64,000 bases of DNA from positions 620,001-684,000 of the forward strand of contig OX465105.1 in NCBI GenBank assembly GCA_949987565.1, written 5' to 3'. Origin of the DNA: Luidia sarsii. Lineage: Eukaryota; Echinodermata; Asteroidea; Paxillosida; Luidiidae. The first letter of the stretch is position 1. Every line of letters starts with the position of its first letter. Under the pieces are notes generated by a model. It saw only the letters and a list, made by a program, of their open reading frames with translations, did not search any database and was not told the origin of the DNA. The position numbers were made by a program, and so were the translations under genes. Of the stretch, positions 27,376 to 40,520 are shown one piece after another.

Positions 27376-30300
27376 ACACGTCCCTCTCCTGCAATGTCAT
27401 GTTTCAAAACCGCAATGAGCCTGACTGTGATACACGTCACTCGCCTGCCATGTCATGTTTCAATACTGCAATGCGCCTGACTGGGATACACATCACTCTC
27501 CTGCCATGTCATGTTTCAATACCGCAATTAGCCTGACTGTGATACACGTCACTCTCCTGCCATGTCATGTTTCAATACAGCAATGCGCCTGACTGGGATA
27601 CACGTCACTCTCCTGCCATGTCATGTTTCAATACCGCAATGAGCCTGACTGTGATACACGTCTCTCTCCTTCCATGTCATGTTTCAATACCGCAATGTGC
27701 CTGACTGTGATACATGTCACTCTCCTGCCATGTCATGTTTCAATACCGCAATGCGCCTGACTGTGATACACGTCACTCTCCTGCCATGTCATGTTTCAAT
27801 ACCGCAATGCACCTGACTGTGATACACATCACTCTCCTGCCATGTCATGTTTTAATACCGCAATGCACCTGACTGTGATACACGTCACTCTCCTGCCATG
27901 TCATGTTTCAATACCGCAATGCGCCTGACTGTGATACACGTTACTCTCCTGCCATGTCATGTTTCAATACCGCAATGAGCCTGACTGGGATACACGTCAC
28001 TCTCCTGCCATGTCATGTTTCAATACCAAAATGAGCCTGACTGTGATACATGTCACTCTCTTGCCATGTCATGTTTCAATACCGCAATGTGCCTGACTGT
28101 GATACACGTCACTCTCCTGCCATGTCATGTTTCAATACCACAATGAGCATGACTGTGATACACGTCACTCTCCTGCCATGTCATGTTTCAATACCGCAAT
28201 GTGCCTGACTGGGATACACATCACTCTCCTGCCATGTCATGTTTCAATACCGCAATGCGCCTTACTGTGATACACGTCACTCTCCTGCCATGTCATGTTT
28301 CAATACCACAATGAGCATGACTGTGATACACGTCACTCTCCTGCCATATCATGTTTCAATACCGCAATGCGCCTGACTGGGATACACATCACTCTCCTGC
28401 CATGTCATGTTTCAATACCGCAATGCGCCTTACTGTGATACACGTCACTCTCCTGCCATGTCATGTTTCAATACCACAATGAGCATGACTGTGATACACG
28501 TCACTCTCCTGCCATGTCATGTTTCAATATCGCAATGAGCCTGACTGTGATACACGTCACTCTCCTGCCATGTCATGTTTCAATACCGCAATGTGCCTGA
28601 TTGGGATACACGTCACTCTCCTGCCATGTCATGTTTCAATACCGCAATGTGCCTGACTGGGATACACGTCACTCTCCTGCCATGTCATGTTTCAATACCG
28701 CAATGTGCCTGACTGGGATACAAGTCACTCTCCTGCCATGTCATATTTCAATACCGCAATGTGCCTGACTGGGATATACGTCACTCTCCTGCCATGTCAT
28801 GTTTCAATACCGCAATGTGCCTGACTGTGATACACATCACTCTCCTGCCATGTCATGTTTCAATATCGCAATGTGCCAGACTGTGACACACGTCACTCTC
28901 CTGCAATGTCATGTTTCAATACCGCAATGTGCCTGACTGTGATACACGCCACTCTCCTGCTATGTCATGTTTCAATACAGCAATGCGCCTAACTGTGATA
29001 CACGTCACTCTCCAGCCATGTTATGTTTCAATACCGCAATGCGCCTGACTGTGATACACGTCACTCTCCCGCCATGTCATGTTTCAATACCGCAATGCGC
29101 CTGACAGTGATACACGTCCCTCTCCTGCCATGTCATGTTTCAATACCGCAATGCGCCTGACAGTGATACACGTCCCTCTCCTTCAATGTCATGTTTCAAT
29201 ACCGCAATGTGCCTGACTGTGATACACGTCACTCGCCTGCCATGTCATGTTTCAATACAGTAATGCGCCTGACTGTGATACACGTCACTTTCCTGCCATG
29301 TCAGGTTTCAATACCGCAATGTGCCTGACTGTGATACACGTCACTCTCCTGCCATGTCATGTTTCAATACCGCAATGCACCTAACTGTGATACACGTCAC
29401 TCTCCTGCCATGTCATGTTTCAATACAGCAATGCGCCTGACTGTGATAGACGTCACTCTCCTGCCATGTTATGTTTCAATACCGCAATGTGCCTGACTGT
29501 GATACACGTCACTCTCCTGCCATGTCATGTTTCAATACCGCAATGTGCCTGACAGTGATACACGTCCCTCTCCTGCAATGTCATGTTTCAAAACCGCAAT
29601 GAGCCTGACTGTGATACACGTCACTCGCCTGCCATGTCATGTTTCAATACTGCAATGCGCCTGACTGGGATACACATCACTCTCCTGCCATGTCATGTTT
29701 CAATACCGCAATTAGCCTGACTGTGATACACGTCACTCTCCTGCCAAGTCATGTTTCAATACCGCAATGCACCTAACTGTGATACACGTCACTCTCCTGC
29801 CATGTCATGTTTCAATACAGCAATGCGCCTGACTGTGATAGACGTCACTCTCCTGCCATGTTATGTTTCAATACCGCAATGTGCCTGACTGTGATACACG
29901 TCACTCTCCTGCCATGTCATGTTTCAATACCGCAATGTGCCTGACAGTGATACACGTCCCTCTCCTGCAATGTCATGTTTCAAAACCGCAATGAGCCTGA
30001 CTGTGATACACGTCACTCGCCTGCCATGTCATGTTTCAATACTGCAATGCGCCTGACTGGGATACACATCACTCTCCTGCCATGTCATGTTTCAATACCG
30101 CAATTAGCCTGACTGTGATACACGTCACTCTCCTGCCAAGTCATGTTTCAATACAGCAATGCGCCTGACTGGGATACAAGTCACTCTCCTGCCATGTCAT
30201 ATTTCAATACCGCAATGTGCCTGACTGGGATACACGTCACTCTCCTGCCATGTCATGTTTCAATACCGCAATGTGCCTGACTGGGATACACGTCACTCTC

Positions 30301-33300
30301 CTGCCATGTCATGTTTCAATACCGCAATGTGCCTGACTGGGATACAAGTCACTCTCCTGCCATGTCATATTTCAATACCGCAATGTGCCTGACTGGGATA
30401 TACGTCACTCTCCTGCAATGTCATGTTTCAATACCGCAATGTGCCTGACTGTGATACACATCACTCTCCTGCCATGTCATGTTTCAATATCGCAATGTGC
30501 CAGACTGTGACACACGTCACTCTCCTGCCATGTCATGTTTCAATACAGCAATGCGCCTAACTGTGATACACGTCACTCTCCAGCCATGTTATGTTTCAAT
30601 ACCGCAATGTGCCTGACTGTGATACACGTCACTCTCCCGCCATGTCATGTTTCAATACCGCAATGCGCCTGACAGTGATACACGTCCCTCTCCTGCAATG
30701 TCATGTTTCAATACCGCAATGTGCCTGACTGTGATACACGTCACTCGCCTGCCATGTCATGTTTCAATATAGTAATGCGCCTGACTGTGATACACGTCAC
30801 TTTCCTGCCATGTCATGTTTCAATACCGCAATGTGCCTGACTGTGATACACGTCACTCTCCTGCCATGTCATGTTTCAATACCGCAATGCACCTAACTGT
30901 GATACACGTCACTCTCCTGCCATGTCATGTTTCAATACAGCAATGCGCCTGACTGTGATAGATGTCACTCTCCTGCCATGTTATGTTTCAATACCGCAAT
31001 GTGCCTGACTGTGATACACATCACTCTCCTGCCATGTCATGTTTCAATACCGCAATTAGCCTGACTGTGATACACGTCACTCTCCTGCCAAGTCATGTTT
31101 CAATACAGCAATGCGCCTGACTGGGATACACGTCACTCTCCTGCCATATCATGTTTCAATACCGCAATGAGCCTGACTGTGATACACGTCTCTCTCCTTC
31201 CATGTCATGTTTCAATACCGCAATGTGCCTGACTGTGATACATGTCACTCTCCTGCAATGTCATGTTTCAATTCCGCAATGCGCCTGACTGTGATACACG
31301 TCACTCTCCTGCCATGTCATGTTTCAATACCGCAATGCACATGACTGTGATACACGTCACTCTCCTGCCATGTCATGTTTCAATACCGCAATGCGCCTGA
31401 CTGTGATACACGTCACTCTCCTGCCATGTCATGTTTCAATACCGCAATGCACCTGACTGTGATACACCTCACTCTCCTGCCATGTCATGTTTCAATACCG
31501 CAATGTGCCTGACTGTGATACACGTCGCTCTCCTGCCATGTCATGTTTCAATACCACAATGTGCCTGACTGTGATACATGTCACTCTCCTGCCATTTCAT
31601 GTTTCAATACCACAATGTGCCTGACTGTGATACATGTCACTCTCCTGCCATGTCATGTTTCAATACCGCAATGCACCTGACTATGATACACATCACTCTC
31701 CTGCAATGTCATGTTTCAATACCGCAATGCGTCTGACTGTGATACACGTCACTCTCCTGCCATGTCATGTTTCAATACCGCAATGCGCCTGACTGTGATA
31801 CACGTCACTCTCCTGCCATGTCATGTTTCAATACCACAATGAGCATGACTGTGATACACGTCACTCTCCTGCCATGTCATGTTTCAATACCGCAATGTGC
31901 CTGACTGTGATACACGTCACTCTCCTGCCATGTCATGTTTCAATACCACAATGAGCATGACTGTGATACACGTCACTCTCCTGCCATGTCATGTTTCAAT
32001 ACCGCAATGTGCCTGACTGGGATACACATCACTCTCCTGCCATGTCATGTTTCAATACCGCAATGCGCCTTACTGTGATACACGTCACTCTCCTGCCATG
32101 TCATGTTTCAATACCACAATGAGCATGACTGTGATACACGTCACTCTCCTGCCATATCATGTTTCAATATAGCAATGTGCCTGACTGGGATACACGTCAC
32201 TCTCCTGCCATGTCATGTTTCAATACCGCAATGCACCTGACTGTGATACACGTCACTCTCCTGCCATGTCATGTTTCAATACCGCAATGAGCCTGACTGG
32301 GATAAACGTCACTCTCCTGCCATATAATGTTTCAATACCGCAATGAGCCTGACTGTGATACACGTCACTCTCTTGCCATGTCATGTTTCAATACCGCAAT
32401 GCGCCTGACTGTGATACACGTCTCTCTCCTGCAATGTCATGTTTCAATACCGCAATGCGCATGACTGTGATACACGTCACTCTCCTGCCATGTCATGTTT
32501 CAATACCGCAATGCGCCTGACTGTGATACACGTCACTCTCCTGCCATGTCATGTATCAATACCGCAATGCACCTGACTGTGATACACGTCACTCTCCTGC
32601 CATGTCATGTTTCAATAGCACAATGAACCTGACTGTGATACACGTCACTCTCCTGCCATATCATGTTTCAATACCGCAATGAGCCTGACTGTGATACACG
32701 TCTCTCTCCTTCCATGTCATGTTTCAATACCGCAATGTGCCTGACTGTGATACATGTCACTCTCCTGCAATGTCATGTTTCAATTCCGCAATGCGCCTGA
32801 CTGTGATACACGTCACTCTCCTGCCATGTCATGTTTCAATACCGCAATGCACATGACTGTGATACACGTCACTCTCCTGCCATGTCATGTTTCAATACCG
32901 CAATGCGCCTGACTGTGATACACGTCACTCTCCTGCCATGTCATGTTTCAATACCGCAATGCACCTGACTGTGATACACCTCACTCTCCTGCCATGTCAT
33001 GTTTCAATACCGCAATGTGCCTGACTGTGATACACGTCACTCTCCTGCCATGTCATGTTTCAATACCACAATGTGCCTGACTGTGATACATGTCACTCTC
33101 CTGCCATTTCATGTTTCAATACCACAATGTGCCTGACTGTGATACATGTCACTCTCCTGCCATGTCATGTTTCAATACCGCAATGCACCTGACTATGATA
33201 CACATCACTCTCCTGCAATGTCATGTTTCAATACCGCAATTCGTCTGACTGTGATACACGTCACTCTCCTGCCATGTCATGTTTCAATACCGCAATGCGC

Positions 33301-35990
33301 CTGACTGTGATACACGTCACTCTCCTGCCATGTCATGTTTCAATACCACAATGAGCATGACTGTGATACACGTCACTCTCCTGCCATGTCATGTTTCAAT
33401 ACCGCAATGTGCCTGACTGTGATACACGTCACTCTCCTGCCATGTCATGTTTCAATACCACAATGAGCATGACTGTGATACACGTCACTCTCCTGCCATG
33501 TCATGTTTCAATACCGCAATGTGCCTGACTGGGATACACATCACTCTCCTGCCATGTCATGTTTCAATACCGCAATGCGCCTTACTGTGATACACGTCAC
33601 TCTCCTGCCATGTCATGTTTCAATACCACAATGAGCATGACTGTGATACACGTCACTCTCCTGCCATATCATGTTTCAATATAGCAATGTGCCTGACTGG
33701 GATACACGTCACTCTCCTGCCATGTCATGTTTCAATACCGCAATGCACCTGACTGTGATACACGTCACTCTCCTGCCATGTCATGTTTCAATACCGCAAT
33801 GAGCCTGACTGGGATAAACGTCACTCTCCTGCCATATCATGTTTCAATACCGCAATGAGCCTGACTGTGATACACGTCACTCTCTTGCCATGTCATGTTT
33901 CAATACCGCAATGCGCCTGACTGTGATACACGTCTCTCTCCTGCAATGTCATGTTTCAATACCGCAATGCGCATGACTGTGATACACGTCACTCTCCTGC
34001 CATGTCATGTTTCAATACCGCAATGCGCCTGACTGTGATACACGTCACTCTCCTGCCATGTCATGTTTCAATACCGCAATGCACCTGACTGTGATACACG
34101 TCACTCTCCTGCCATGTCATGTTTCAATAGCACAATGAACCTGACTGTGATACACGTCACTCTCCTGCCATATCATGTTTCAATACCGCAATGAGCCTGA
34201 CTGTGATACACGTCTCTCTCCTGCCATGTCATGTTTCAATACCACAATGTGCCTGACTGTGATACATGTCACTCTCCTGCCATTTCATGTTTCAATACCA
34301 CAATGTGCCTGACTGTGATACATGTCACTCTCCTGCCATGTCATGTTTCAATACCGCAATGCACCTGACTATGATACACATCACTCTCCTGCAATGTCAT
34401 GTTTCAATACCGCAATGTGTCTGACTGTGATACACGTCACTCTCCTGCCATGTCATGTTTCAATACCGCAATGCGCCTGACTGTGATATACGTCACTCTC
34501 CTGCCATGTCATGTTTCAATACCGCAATGCACCTGACTGTGATACACGTCACTCTCCTGCCATGTCATGTTTCAATAGCACAATGAACCTGACTGTGATA
34601 CACGTCACTCTCCTGCCATGTCATGTTTCAATACCACAATGTGCCTGACTGTGATACACGTTACTCTACTGCCATGTCATGTTTCAATACCGCAATGCGC
34701 CTGACTGTGATATACGTCACTCTCCTGCCATGTCATGTTTCAATACCGCAATGCACCTGACTGTGATAAACGTCACTCTCCTGCCATGTCATGTTTCAAT
34801 AGCACAATGAACCTGACTGTGATACACGTCACTCTCCTGCCAATTCATGTTTCAATACCACAATGTGCCTGACTGTGATACACGTTACTCTACTGCCATG
34901 TCATGTTTCAATACCGCAATGCGCCTGACTGTGATACACGTCACTCTCCTGCCATGTCATGTTTCAATACCGCAATGCGCCTGACTGTGATACACGTCAC
35001 TCTCCTGCCATGTCATGTTTCAATACCGCAATGCGTCTGACTGTGATACACGTCACTCTCCTGCCATGTCATGTTTCAATACCGCAATGCGCCTGACTGT
35101 GATACACGTCACTCTCCTGCCATGTCATGTTTCAATACCACAATGAGCATGACTGTGATACACGTCACTCTCCTGCCATATCATGTTTCAATACCGCAAT
35201 GCGCCTGACTGGGATACACGTCACTCTCCTGCCATGTCATGTTTCAATACCGCAATGTACCTGACTGTGATACACGTCACTCTCCTGCCATGTCATGTTT
35301 CAATACCGCAATGTGCCAGACTGTGACACACGTCACTCTCCTGCCATGTCATGTTTCAATACCGCAATGTGCCTGACTGGGATACACATCACTCTCCTGC
35401 CATGTCATGTTTCAATACCGCAATACGCCTTACTGTGATACACGTCACTCTCCTGCCATGTCATGTTTCAATACCACAATGAGCATGACTGTGATACACG
35501 TCACTCTCCAGCCATATCATGTTTCAATACCGCAATGTGCCTTACTGTGATACACGTCACTCTCCTGCCAAGTCATGTTTCAATACAGCAATGCGCCTGA
35601 CTGGGATACACGTCACTCTCCTGCCATATCATGTTTCAATACCGCAATGAGCCTGACTGTGATACACGTCTCTCTCCTTCCATGTCATGTTTCAATACCG
35701 CAATGTGCCTGACTGTGATACATGTCACTCTCCTGCAATGTCATGTTTCAATTCCGCAATGCGCCTGACTGTGATACACGTCACTCTCCTGCCATGTCAT
35801 GTTTCAATACCGCAATGCACATGACTGTGATACACGTCACTCTCCTGCCATGTCATGTTTCAATACCGCAATGCGCCTGACTGTGATACACGTCACTCTC
35901 CTGCCATGTCATGTTTCAATACCGCAATGCACCTGACTGTGATACACCTCACTCTCCTGCCATGTCATGTTTCAATACCGCAATGTGCCT
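27375..35990. repeat. Block B, copy 3 (long form, lacks the first part of the unit)
   Basis: The copy enters the unit not at its start but at the GTCCCTCTCC/CAAAACCGC monomer (27,401), matching 13,681 at an offset of 245 monomers. It retains the CAATACTGC and CAATTAGCC monomers of copy 1 that copy 2 lost near 19,290. From CCAAAATGAG at 28,026 it follows copy 2 with very few substitutions, for example TACATG to TACACG (21,832/30,232) and GTTCC to GTTTC (about 22,753/31,153). It has two extra monomers near 29,905-30,016 and one extra near 33,121. GATAAACGTC lies at 32,301 and 33,813. The right limit is set where the 24-monomer duplication begins. Confidence 0.8.
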
Positions 35991-38700
35991 GACTGTGATA
36001 CACGTCACTCTCCTGCCATGTCATGTTTCAATACCACAATGTTCCTGACTGTGATACATGTCACTCTCCTGCCATTTCATGTTTCAATACCACAATGTGC
36101 CTGACTGTGATACATGTCACTCTCCTGCCATGTCATGTTTCAATACCGCAATGCACCTGACTATGATACACATCACTCTCCTGCAATGTCATGTTTCAAT
36201 ACCGCAATGCGTCTGACTGTGATACACGTCACTCTCCTGCCATGTCATGTTTCAATACCGCAATGCGCCTGACTGTGATACACGTCACTCTCCTGCCATG
36301 TCATGTTTCAATACCACAATGAGCATGACTGTGATACACGTCACTCTCCTGCCATGTCATGTTTCAATACCGCAATGTGCCTGAATGTGATACACGTCAC
36401 TCTCCTGCCATGTCATGTTTCAATACCACAATGAGCATGACTGTGATACAAGTCACTCTCCTGCCATGTCATGTTTCAATACCGCAATGTGCCTGACTGG
36501 GATACACATCACTCTCCTGCCATGTCATGTTTCAATACCGCAATGCGCCTTACTGTGATACACGTCACTCTCCTGCCATGTCATGTTTCAATACCACAAT
36601 GAGCATGACTGTGATACACGTCACTCTCCTGCCATATCATGTTTCAATATAGCAATGTGCCTGACTGGGATACACGTCACTCTCCTGCCATGTCATGTTT
36701 CAATACCGCAATGCACCTGACTGTGATACACGTCACTCTCCTGCCATGTCATGTTTCAATACCGCAATGAGCCTGACTGGGATAAACGTCACTCTCCTGC
36801 CATATCATGTTTCAATACCGCAATGAGCCTGACTGTGATACACGTCACTCTCTTGCCATGTCATGTTTCAATACCGCAATGCGCCTGACTGTGATACACG
36901 TCTCTCTCCTGCAATGTCATGTTTCAATACCGCAATGCGCATGACTGTGATACACGTCACTCTCCTGCCATGTCATGTTTCAATACCGCAATGCGCCTGA
37001 CTGTGATACACGTCACTCTCCTGCCATGTCATGTTTCAATACCGCAATGCACCTGACTGTGATACACGTCACTCTCCTGCCATGTCATGTTTCAATAGCA
37101 CAATGAACCTGACTGTGATACACGTCACTCTCCTGCCATGTCATGTTTCAATACCACAATGTGCCTGACTGTGATACATGTCACTCTCCTGCCATTTCAT
37201 GTTTCAATACCACAATGTGCCTGACTGTGATACATGTCACTCTCCTGCCATGTCATGTTTCAATACCGCAATGCACCTGACTATGATACACATCACTCTC
37301 CTGCAATGTCATGTTTCAATACCGCAATGTGTCTGACTGTGATACACGTCACTCTCCTGCCATGTCATGTTTCAATACCACAATGTTCCTGACTGTGATA
37401 CATGTCACTCTCCTGCCATTTCATGTTTCAATACCACAATGTGCCTGACTGTGATACATGTCACTCTCCTGCCATGTCATGTTTCAATACCGCAATGCAC
37501 CTGACTATGATACACATCACTCTCCTGCAATGTCATGTTTCAATACCGCAATGCGTCTGACTGTGATACACGTCACTCTCCTGCCATGTCATGTTTCAAT
37601 ACCGCAATGCGCCTGACTGTGATACACGTCACTCTCCTGCCATGTCATGTTTCAATACCACAATGAGCATGACTGTGATACACGTCACTCTCCTGCCATG
37701 TCATGTTTCAATACCGCAATGTGCCTGAATGTGATACACGTCACTCTCCTGCCATGTCATGTTTCAATACCACAATGAGCATGACTGTGATACAAGTCAC
37801 TCTCCTGCCATGTCATGTTTCAATACCGCAATGTGCCTGACTGGGATACACATCACTCTCCTGCCATGTCATGTTTCAATACCGCAATGCGCCTTACTGT
37901 GATACACGTCACTCTCCTGCCATGTCATGTTTCAATACCACAATGAGCATGACTGTGATACACGTCACTCTCCTGCCATATCATGTTTCAATATAGCAAT
38001 GTGCCTGACTGGGATACACGTCACTCTCCTGCCATGTCATGTTTCAATACCGCAATGCACCTGACTGTGATACACGTCACTCTCCTGCCATGTCATGTTT
38101 CAATACCGCAATGAGCCTGACTGGGATAAACGTCACTCTCCTGCCATATCATGTTTCAATACCGCAATGAGCCTGACTGTGATACACGTCACTCTCTTGC
38201 CATGTCATGTTTCAATACCGCAATGCGCCTGACTGTGATACACGTCTCTCTCCTGCAATGTCATGTTTCAATACCGCAATGCGCATGACTGTGATACACG
38301 TCACTCTCCTGCCATGTCATGTTTCAATACCGCAATGCGCCTGACTGTGATACACGTCACTCTCCTGCCATGTCATGTTTCAATACCGCAATGCACCTGA
38401 CTGTGATACACGTCACTCTCCTGCCATGTCATGTTTCAATAGCACAATGAACCTGACTGTGATACACGTCACTCTCCTGCCATGTCATGTTTCAATACCA
38501 CAATGTGCCTGACTGTGATACATGTCACTCTCCTGCCATTTCATGTTTCAATACCACAATGTGCCTGACTGTGATACATGTCACTCTCCTGCCATGTCAT
38601 GTTTCAATACCGCAATGCACCTGACTATGATACACATCACTCTCCTGCAATGTCATGTTTCAATACCGCAATGTGTCTGACTGTGATACACGTCACTCTC
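35990..38700. repeat. Tandem duplication of a 24-monomer (1,344-bp) unit
   Basis: The private marker GTTCCTGACT occurs at 36,041 and 37,385, exactly 1,344 bp apart. Everything I compared between them, including TGAATGTG, TACAAGTCAC, AATATAGCAATG and GATAAACGTC (36,781 and 38,125), recurs at the same offset with no difference I could find. The first copy spans about 36,000-37,344 and the second about 37,344-38,690. A further GATAAACGTC at 39,469 is again 1,344 bp away, but with a changed leading part. The lack of visible divergence marks this as one of the youngest amplifications in the window, or as an assembly duplication. Confidence 0.85.
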
Positions 38701-40520
38701 CTGCCATGTCATGTTTCAATACCGCAATGCGCCTGACTGTGATATACGTCACTCTCCTGCCATGTCATGTTTCAATACCGCAATGCACCTGACTGTGATA
38801 CACGTCACTCTCCTGCCATGTCATGTTTCAATAGCACAATGAACCTGACTGTGATACACGTCACTCTCCTGCCATGTCATGTTTCAATACCACAATGTGC
38901 CTGACTGTGATACACGTTACTCTACTGCCATGTCATGTTTCAATACCGCAATGCGCCTGACTGTGATATACGTCACTCTCCTGCCATGTCATGTTTCAAT
39001 ACCGCAATGCACCTGACTGTGATACACGTCACTCTCCTGCCATGTCATGTTTCAATAGCACAATGAACCTGACTGTGATACACGTCACTCTCCTGCGACG
39101 TCATGTTTCAATACCGCAATGCGCCTGACTGTGATACACGTCACTCTCCTGCCATGTCATGTTTCAATACCACAATGAGCATGACTGTGATACACGTCAC
39201 TCTCCTGCCATGTCATGTTTCAATACCGCAATGAGCATGACTGTGATACACGTCACTCTCCTGCCATGTCATGTTTCAATACCACAATGAGCATGACTGT
39301 GATACACGTCACTCTCCTGCCATATCATGTTTCAATATAGCAATGTGCCTGACTGGGATACACGTCACTCTCCTGCCATGTCATGTTTCAATACCGCAAT
39401 GCACCTGACTGTGATACACGTCACTCTCCTGCCATGTCATGTTTCAATACCGCAATGAGCCTGACTGGGATAAACGTCACTCTCCTGCCATATCATGTTT
39501 CAATACCGCAATGAGCCTGACTGTGATACACGTCACTCTCTTGCCATGTCATGTTTCAATACCGCAATGCGCCTGACTGTGATACACGTCTCTCTCCTGC
39601 AATGTCATGTTTCAATACCGCAATGCGCATGACTGTGATACACGTCACTCTCCTGCCATGTCATGTTTCAATACCGCAATGCGCCTGACTGTGATACACG
39701 TCACTCTCCTGCCATGTCATGTTTCAATACCGCAATGCACCTGACTGTGATACACGTCACTCTCCTGCCATGTCATGTTTCAATAGCACAATGAACCTGA
39801 CTGTGATACACGTCACTCTCCTGCCATATCATGTTTCAATACCGCAATTAGCCTGACTGTGATACACGTCTCTCTCCTGCCATGTCATGTTTCAATACCA
39901 CAATGTGCCTGACTGTGATACATGTCACTCTCCTGCCATTTCATGTTTCAATACCACAATGTGCCTGACTGTGATACATGTCACTCTCCTGCCATGTCAT
40001 GTTTCAATACCGCAATGCACCTGACTATGATACACATCACTCTCCTGCAATGTCATGTTTCAATACCGCAATGTGTCTGACTGTGATACACGTCACTCTC
40101 CTGCCATGTCATGTTTCAATACCGCAATGCGCCTGACTGTGATATACGTCACTCTCCTGCCATGTCATGTTTCAATACCGCAATGCACCTGACTGTGATA
40201 CACGTCACTCTCCTGCCATGTCATGTTTCAATAGCACAATGAACCTGACTGTGATACACGTCACTCTCCTGCCATGTCATGTTTCAATACCACAATGTGC
40301 CTGACTGTGATACACGTTACTCTACTGCCATGTCATGTTTCAATACCGCAATGCGCCTGACTGTGATATACGTCACTCTCCTGCCATGTCATGTTTCAAT
40401 ACCGCAATGCACCTGACTGTGATACACGTCACTCTCCTGCCATGTCATGTTTCAATAGCACAATGAACCTGACTGTGATACACGTCACTCTCCTGCCAAT
40501 TCATGTTTCAATACCACAAT
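38700..40520. repeat. Mosaic bridge between the 24-monomer duplication and block C
   Basis: The monomers here are drawn from the distal part of block B: GATATACGTC, AATAGCACA/ATGAACC, TTACTCTACTGCC, and CTGCCAATTC at 40,493. The order matches no other stretch over its full length. A distinctive CCTGCGACGTC monomer appears at 39,095 and recurs at 43,407 and 48,225. The part from about 39,301 to 39,780 repeats the preceding 24-monomer unit at 1,344 bp. The part from about 39,780 to 40,520 follows block B copy 3 (about 34,120-34,860) at an offset of 5,656 bp (101 monomers), judged from CTGCCAATTC at 34,837 and 40,493. Confidence 0.6.

Noticed and set aside
39091..39104. GACGTCA in the CCTGCGACGTC monomers (39,095, 43,407, 48,225) as a CRE site.
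   Set aside because: It is one base short of TGACGTCA, is a rare variant, and has no gene nearby. It is useful only as a HOR marker.
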